Assembly: GCA_030145035.1 (NCBI GenBank)
Contig: JAQYWL010000269.1
Location: 1 to 7,385 of the forward strand
DNA: 7,385 nucleotides
Direction: 5' to 3'
Source: Desulfobacteria bacterium
GTDB taxonomy: Bacteria > Desulfobacterota > Desulfobacteria > Desulfobacterales > C00003060
Shown here: one piece after another, positions 3,996-7,385 of the stretch
How positions within the stretch are numbered: position 1 is the first letter of the stretch
Layout: every line of letters starts with the position of its first letter
Notes under the pieces: generated by a model
Database searches by the model: none
What the model saw: only the letters and a program-made list of their open reading frames with translations
Told to the model about the DNA's origin: nothing
Position numbers and translations under genes: made by a program

Positions 3996-6610
3996 AAGTC
4001 ATTTCCCATATTGTTGGAATCGCCCCTTTGCGATGATGTGTTGGTTTCAATACTAAGCCTTGCTTGAAAGGTGGCGTTCTCAAATTTCGGCAAAGATTCG
4101 CATCGAGTTTCAACCTCAGCCTTATCAATAGGGCCAGGACAAGTGATTTTTACTTGGACCTCCAGACTTCCGGGACCCGTCAACGCGCCCCTTAGAGTGC
4201 TCGGATACCCCGTCAATTCCACATCTTCATGATTTGCGAAGATATTGAAGGTGGCATTTTGGATGCCTGGCCCTTCAATATCTTGGATTCTAGTAGCAAT
4301 TTCCTTGCGCAGCTCCTCAGGTGAACGACAAGCAATTGTACTCCTTTCTTCAAGGGCCACTGAAGGCATAGGAACAATAGGCCCTGGTTCCGGCTCAACA
4401 GGAGTTGGAATGGTCGGTGGTGCCTCAGGTGGTCCAGGAATAGAGGGTGGTGGCGTTGTTTCGGGCCAGGGTTCGGCCAAAATGGCCAGTGGGAGTTCTC
4501 CAGCACCAAGCATCACATGCTGGCCGCAAAAGTTGCGGCGCGTGTGCCGGAGTCCGAGAACACGGTTGCGGTCCTCAACAAGACCAACAACAGCATCTGA
4601 AATGGCAGGTACGGAAAGGGGAACAGGATATCCAAGGGTGCTTCGGTAGAGGTCTCCCACCTGGGAAATGGTTTTTCCAACAAGTGTATCCATACGCTCA
4701 AGGATGTGCTCTTGAATAAGGGGTTCAGGATAGATATGAGTTCTCAAATACCTCAGGGCATCTTCTTTGTTCCATGCCTGGCCAAGGGATTCCAGCTCGA
4801 AAGCAGTGTCTTTAGGACGATTAGACCATTTTTCAATACGAACATACATGAGACCGGATGCCTTAATGGTATCCCGCACATTCCTACGTTCTTTACCTGC
4901 TATGGTCTCGTAGCGCTTCCTGCGTTCCGCTGATGCGGCTGATGGTGCAAGATTCTCGGCAGCTATTGATTTCTTGGCAAATGCAAGTAGATCGGGATTC
5001 GTGAAGTGGTTGGCGTTATCATCCCTTGGTTCAAAAAGCAGAATCTGATTTCTATTCTCAGCGCCAAAGTAAAGGCCATGCCGTTCCACATCAGACAGGC
5101 GTCGCTGAGAAAGCACATAACGCAGAGAATTCTTGGAGAGGCCATCTAAGGCAAGCTTCGTTGTGTCCGGATCTGAAAAGAAGACGGTTTGCTTTGTGTC
5201 GCCGAAGAGATCCTGCTTCCAGATCTTTTGTATCTCATCCCTGGCTCGTTCGTCTTGAATATGTATGGTGGCAAGGGCAACCTTTGCATATTCATTTTCT
5301 TCCAAATCAAAGAAGAACCTGCCTTCACGTTCATGAAAAAATGAACCATAAGTACGAAATGCCCGGAGGCTGCTTTCAAATTGATTTGGATCACACCCGG
5401 GCGCTACCACATGGCGGACCAGCTCTTCGCGCGAGACTCCTCGCATGCGGCCTGCTGGTGCCAGACTGGCGAGCATGACGGCTGAAGCCAGGGACTCCGC
5501 ATGGGGCTGGCTTGATAGATCACGGAGGTTTGAAGCAGCACAATTGATCAACGTGGCTGAAGGATCGAGATCCTGCAAACGATCGGCACAAGCATGGTCG
5601 GTAAGCTTGCAATTAGCCGCTGTAAGCAGAAACGACCCGGAGGGCATGGCGTCTAACATGGCGGCGAGCAAGCCGAGTGCACCGCGCGTACCCTGAAAGC
5701 CACCCGATTCTGTGATACGCTCAAAGATCAGTTCGATGAGCTCCGGTAAGAAAGGGTAGGCACTCTTCAATCTGGAAAGGTACTCGTCGGAAGTATCCAC
5801 CCCGAGTCGTTTCCAGATATTGACATAAGAGCCGATCAGTGCGTCAGCAGCCCCTTGGTCATGGGTGTCGGCATCCGCAAAAAGCCTGTGGCGTACAACT
5901 GCTGCACGATCATCAGAACTTCGAAACCGCAGCTCAAGGCGCGGAACTCGCTTCAAAGTGGCCCCAGGTTCGTTGGTGCCATCATAAATTGCCGCAAACA
6001 AGCTGACCAGTGGATTCCGATTAGCCTCCTCTGATACCATCTGGAGGAAACTCAAGTTTTGGCTTTTCCGGGCAGGGTCACCGATATTCGAAATACCTCT
6101 TTCCAGCTCATCAAAAATGAGGATAAGCGGCCTGCCTGAGAGGGCCTTTCGAAATTCATCGAGGGACGGCGGTCGACTTGATTTCCAATCAGCACCCAGC
6201 TTTCGGCCAAGTGCTGTCCACAACGAATCAAAGGGAAGCGTTTGATCGGTGAATTTTTCAACAATAACGATGGGGTCTTTTGGGGAAGACCACGAGAACC
6301 CCAGAGATTCCATCCACGCGCGGGCTTGTTCAGGGTGTGCGAAAAGATGATATCCGGTCAGTAGACCATGAGATTTGCCCAATCCTTTTACAGATTCAGC
6401 CAGGAAGACGCCAGTTTCGCTATTATCTGAATCACTCGGGCCATAGCGGCGACTCAAGGCTCGCAGCATTGCGCGAATATCTGAGGACGGGTAGGTCAAA
6501 CCGAAGAAAGCCTCAGGGTTGCGCTCCATGCAGCTTTTTGGCCCTGATCGGATCTTCTCGAGGTTTATTACACTATCAATTTGTCGGGCTGATTTGTATC
6601 GTTTTTTCAT
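3992..6610 (-). CDS. DUF499/PglY-like P-loop ATPase, putative defence protein
   Basis: This 872-residue ATPase starts with FFGLTYPSSDIRAMLRAL (35-52), as in DUF499-type proteins. The P-loop ESVKGLGKSH (72-81) keeps GKS but has S73 where the first glycine of GxxxxGKS is usual. Walker B is LILIFDELERG (162-172, D167-E168). YPFLPELIELIFERI (285-299) and FQGTRGALGLLA (305-316) match a hallmark of DUF499/BREX-type ATPases, with R309 as a likely sensor arginine. A winged-helix-like stretch ends in GRFFFDLEENEYAKVAL (430-446). A proline-rich linker (about 713-749) leads to a C-terminal domain (about 755-855). The N-terminal ATPase plus a downstream PglZ-like gene recalls BREX PglY/BrxC with PglZ, but it is shorter than BREX ATPases. 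No clear Shine-Dalgarno sequence precedes the ATG. Confidence 0.78.
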   Translation of the reverse strand: MKKRYKSARQIDSVINLEKIRSGPKSCMERNPEAFFGLTYPSSDIRAMLRALSRRYGPSDSDNSETGVFLAESVKGLGKSHGLLTGYHLFAHPEQARAWMESLGFSWSSPKDPIVIVEKFTDQTLPFDSLWTALGRKLGADWKSSRPPSLDEFRKALSGRPLILIFDELERGISNIGDPARKSQNLSFLQMVSEEANRNPLVSLFAAIYDGTNEPGATLKRVPRLELRFRSSDDRAAVVRHRLFADADTHDQGAADALIGSYVNIWKRLGVDTSDEYLSRLKSAYPFLPELIELIFERITESGGFQGTRGALGLLAAMLDAMPSGSFLLTAANCKLTDHACADRLQDLDPSATLINCAASNLRDLSSQPHAESLASAVMLASLAPAGRMRGVSREELVRHVVAPGCDPNQFESSLRAFRTYGSFFHEREGRFFFDLEENEYAKVALATIHIQDERARDEIQKIWKQDLFGDTKQTVFFSDPDTTKLALDGLSKNSLRYVLSQRRLSDVERHGLYFGAENRNQILLFEPRDDNANHFTNPDLLAFAKKSIAAENLAPSAASAERRKRYETIAGKERRNVRDTIKASGLMYVRIEKWSNRPKDTAFELESLGQAWNKEDALRYLRTHIYPEPLIQEHILERMDTLVGKTISQVGDLYRSTLGYPVPLSVPAISDAVVGLVEDRNRVLGLRHTRRNFCGQHVMLGAGELPLAILAEPWPETTPPPSIPGPPEAPPTIPTPVEPEPGPIVPMPSVALEERSTIACRSPEELRKEIATRIQDIEGPGIQNATFNIFANHEDVELTGYPSTLRGALTGPGSLEVQVKITCPGPIDKAEVETRCESLPKFENATFQARLSIETNTSSQRGDSNNMGNDL

Positions 6611-6618
6611 AATGTGGA

Positions 6619-6647
6619 AGACTATTACAGAATTCTTGCAACGTCAA
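6619..6647 (-). promoter_or_regulatory. Weak candidate promoter of the ATPase/PglZ-like operon
   Basis: On the minus strand TTGACG (6647-6642, five of six bases of the -35 consensus) is followed after 17 bases by TAGTCT (6624-6619), a poor -10 box. It sits directly upstream of the ATPase ATG at 6610 in an A/T-rich stretch. If used, the transcript would have a very short leader or none, which would fit the lack of a Shine-Dalgarno sequence. Confidence 0.25.
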
Positions 6648-6779
6648 GAAAAAAGGGTAATTTTTTTCGAGTACATAATTGTTAAGGAAAATCAATTTGA
6701 GGAACTTGGGGTGGGACTGCACTGCTGTTGCTGGGGTCGGGGCAAGCTATCCTATTGATATTCACGGAAAAACATTCCA

Positions 6780-6814
6780 AAAATAGGTGTTTTGAGACCT
6801 TAAAGTGCTATTTT
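6780..6814. repeat. AAAATAG/CTATTTT inverted repeat (alternative fold)
   Basis: AAAATAG (6780-6786) and CTATTTT (6808-6814) are perfect reverse complements separated by 21 bases. The right arm is also used inside the nested hairpin at 6800-6837, so the two structures cannot form together. Confidence 0.4.
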
Positions 6815-6837
6815 CAAGGGCAAAATCATCACTTTAA
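6800..6837. repeat. Nested hairpin, 8 + 5 base pairs
   Basis: TTAAAGTG (6800-6807) pairs perfectly with CACTTTAA (6830-6837). Inside it, after a small internal loop (CT opposite CAT), ATTTT (6810-6814) pairs with AAAAT (6822-6826) around a seven-base loop. The whole element is 38 bases. It has no U-tract in either direction, so it is not a standard terminator. It directly abuts the heptamer tract. Confidence 0.5.
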
Positions 6838-6903
<66 letters not shown>

Positions 6904-6932
6904 CGTGGGGATCGGCAGTCGGGGTTCTGCGA

Positions 6933-7235
6933 TCATCTTCTGGTCTTCTTTGTACGCTTGCCATAAGCAGCACGGACTTTTTTGATGACGAAACCAATCC
7001 TTTTCCTGGGCTTTTCAGGTGGTGTCATGAGCTGGCGGATGGCTTCGAAAATAGTCTGAATGCTCTCGTCATGGCTTTCGATCTTGCGCTCCAGTTCGCT
7101 CAACTTCAGTGCCAATTTTTTATGTGTTACCAGCATCTGGCGCAGTCTGACAAAAGCGCATACTACAAAAATACTGGCTTCTATGGCACGTTGTGTACTG
7201 AGGACGCTGGCTGCCATGATCGCCCCATGCTCCGT
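6933..7235 (-). pseudogene. ORF6N-domain protein remnant, N-terminal half lost
   Basis: The frame translates to the C-terminal half of an ORF6N-domain protein, a phage-type putative DNA-binding family. It contains TEHGAIMAASVLSTQRAIE, then FVVCAFVRLRQMLVTHK, a coiled-coil-like stretch LKLSELERKIESHDESIQ, and the family tail EAIRQLMTPPEKPRKRIGF followed by a basic end. The residues TEHGAI lie upstream of the first ATG (7217) and are preceded by an in-frame TAA at 7236-7238, so homology begins before any possible start. The usual YAF block is missing, apparently through a small deletion. Upstream bases to 7385 give no clear ORF6N N-terminus in any frame. A short 94-residue product from 7217 is possible but would lack the ORF6N domain. 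Confidence 0.75.
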
Positions 7236-7238
7236 TTA

Positions 7239-7385
7239 CAGGAAGAATATCGATAGTGGAGACAGGACCAAAGGTTTGATGAGGTAGCAGAAAGAAAGGA
7301 TTTGTGGGTGGAATTCTTTGTGCTCTTCTTTTGAAGCGCACGGTTGATGGTTTCCCTTGGGGAGACGGGTGGGCTATTCGTCCGC
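7239..7385. other. Unassigned right end of the window
   Basis: These 147 bases lie where the ORF6N N-terminal half should be coded on the minus strand. Short frames exist but none resembles the family, and none has a ribosome-binding site I can support. It may be decayed coding sequence or DNA joined here by a rearrangement. Confidence 0.4.

Noticed and set aside
4245..4649. 134-residue plus-strand frame opposite the ATPase gene
   Set aside because: It is a glycine-rich mirror of the proline-rich linker and lies fully antisense to a gene with clear domain motifs.
5026..5478. 150-residue plus-strand frame opposite the ATPase gene
   Set aside because: No recognisable domain and no start signals; it is antisense to the coding frame of the ATPase.
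6800..6837. Intrinsic terminator of the ORF6N transcript
   Set aside because: The stem is A/T-rich and no T-run follows on either strand.

Overview
The window looks like an accessory or defence-island segment of a bacterial chromosome. GC is intermediate, and every gene I can support lies on the minus strand, so transcription runs from right to left. The host cannot be identified from marker genes. The mix of UPF0175/DUF3368, HEPN/nucleotidyltransferase and RHH/PIN modules, an ORF6N remnant, a GC-rich REP-like palindrome and a GCTCAAA heptamer tract resembles genomes of anaerobic Desulfobacterota-type bacteria and related environmental lineages. That placement is weak inference.

In transcription order, the right edge (about 6930-7240) holds the C-terminal half of an ORF6N-domain protein. 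Its N-terminal half is missing and its reading frame is closed by a stop codon. Next comes a 322-base stretch without a gene (6611-6932) that is rich in structure: four perfect GCTCAAA heptamers decaying into variants, a GGCCATG/CATGGCC palindrome, and a nested hairpin.

The centre (3282-6610) is a translationally coupled two-gene operon. The first gene encodes an 872-residue P-loop ATPase of the DUF499/PglY-like kind. The second encodes a short 237-residue protein that resembles the front half of a PglZ (alkaline-phosphatase-fold) domain. An ATPase plus a PglZ protein is the core pair of BREX phage defence, but no methyltransferase, BrxA, BrxB or BrxL gene is visible here. This pair is the best candidate in the window for an undescribed, compact defence module.

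Downstream (122-3145) lie three unrelated two-gene toxin-antitoxin-type modules: RHH antitoxin with PIN toxin, HEPN with MNT-type nucleotidyltransferase, and UPF0175 antitoxin with a DUF3368 PIN-like toxin. A small YkgJ-type cysteine-cluster protein sits between the second and third modules. Genes within each module overlap by 4 to 22 bases, which fits translational coupling. A diverged repeat of roughly 70-100 bp lies on both sides of the YkgJ gene, and the RHH/PIN leader carries a strong G-quadruplex motif. A further open frame starts by ATGA overlap at 125 and leaves the window at its left end.

No tRNA, rRNA, CRISPR array, complete transposase or integrase was found.
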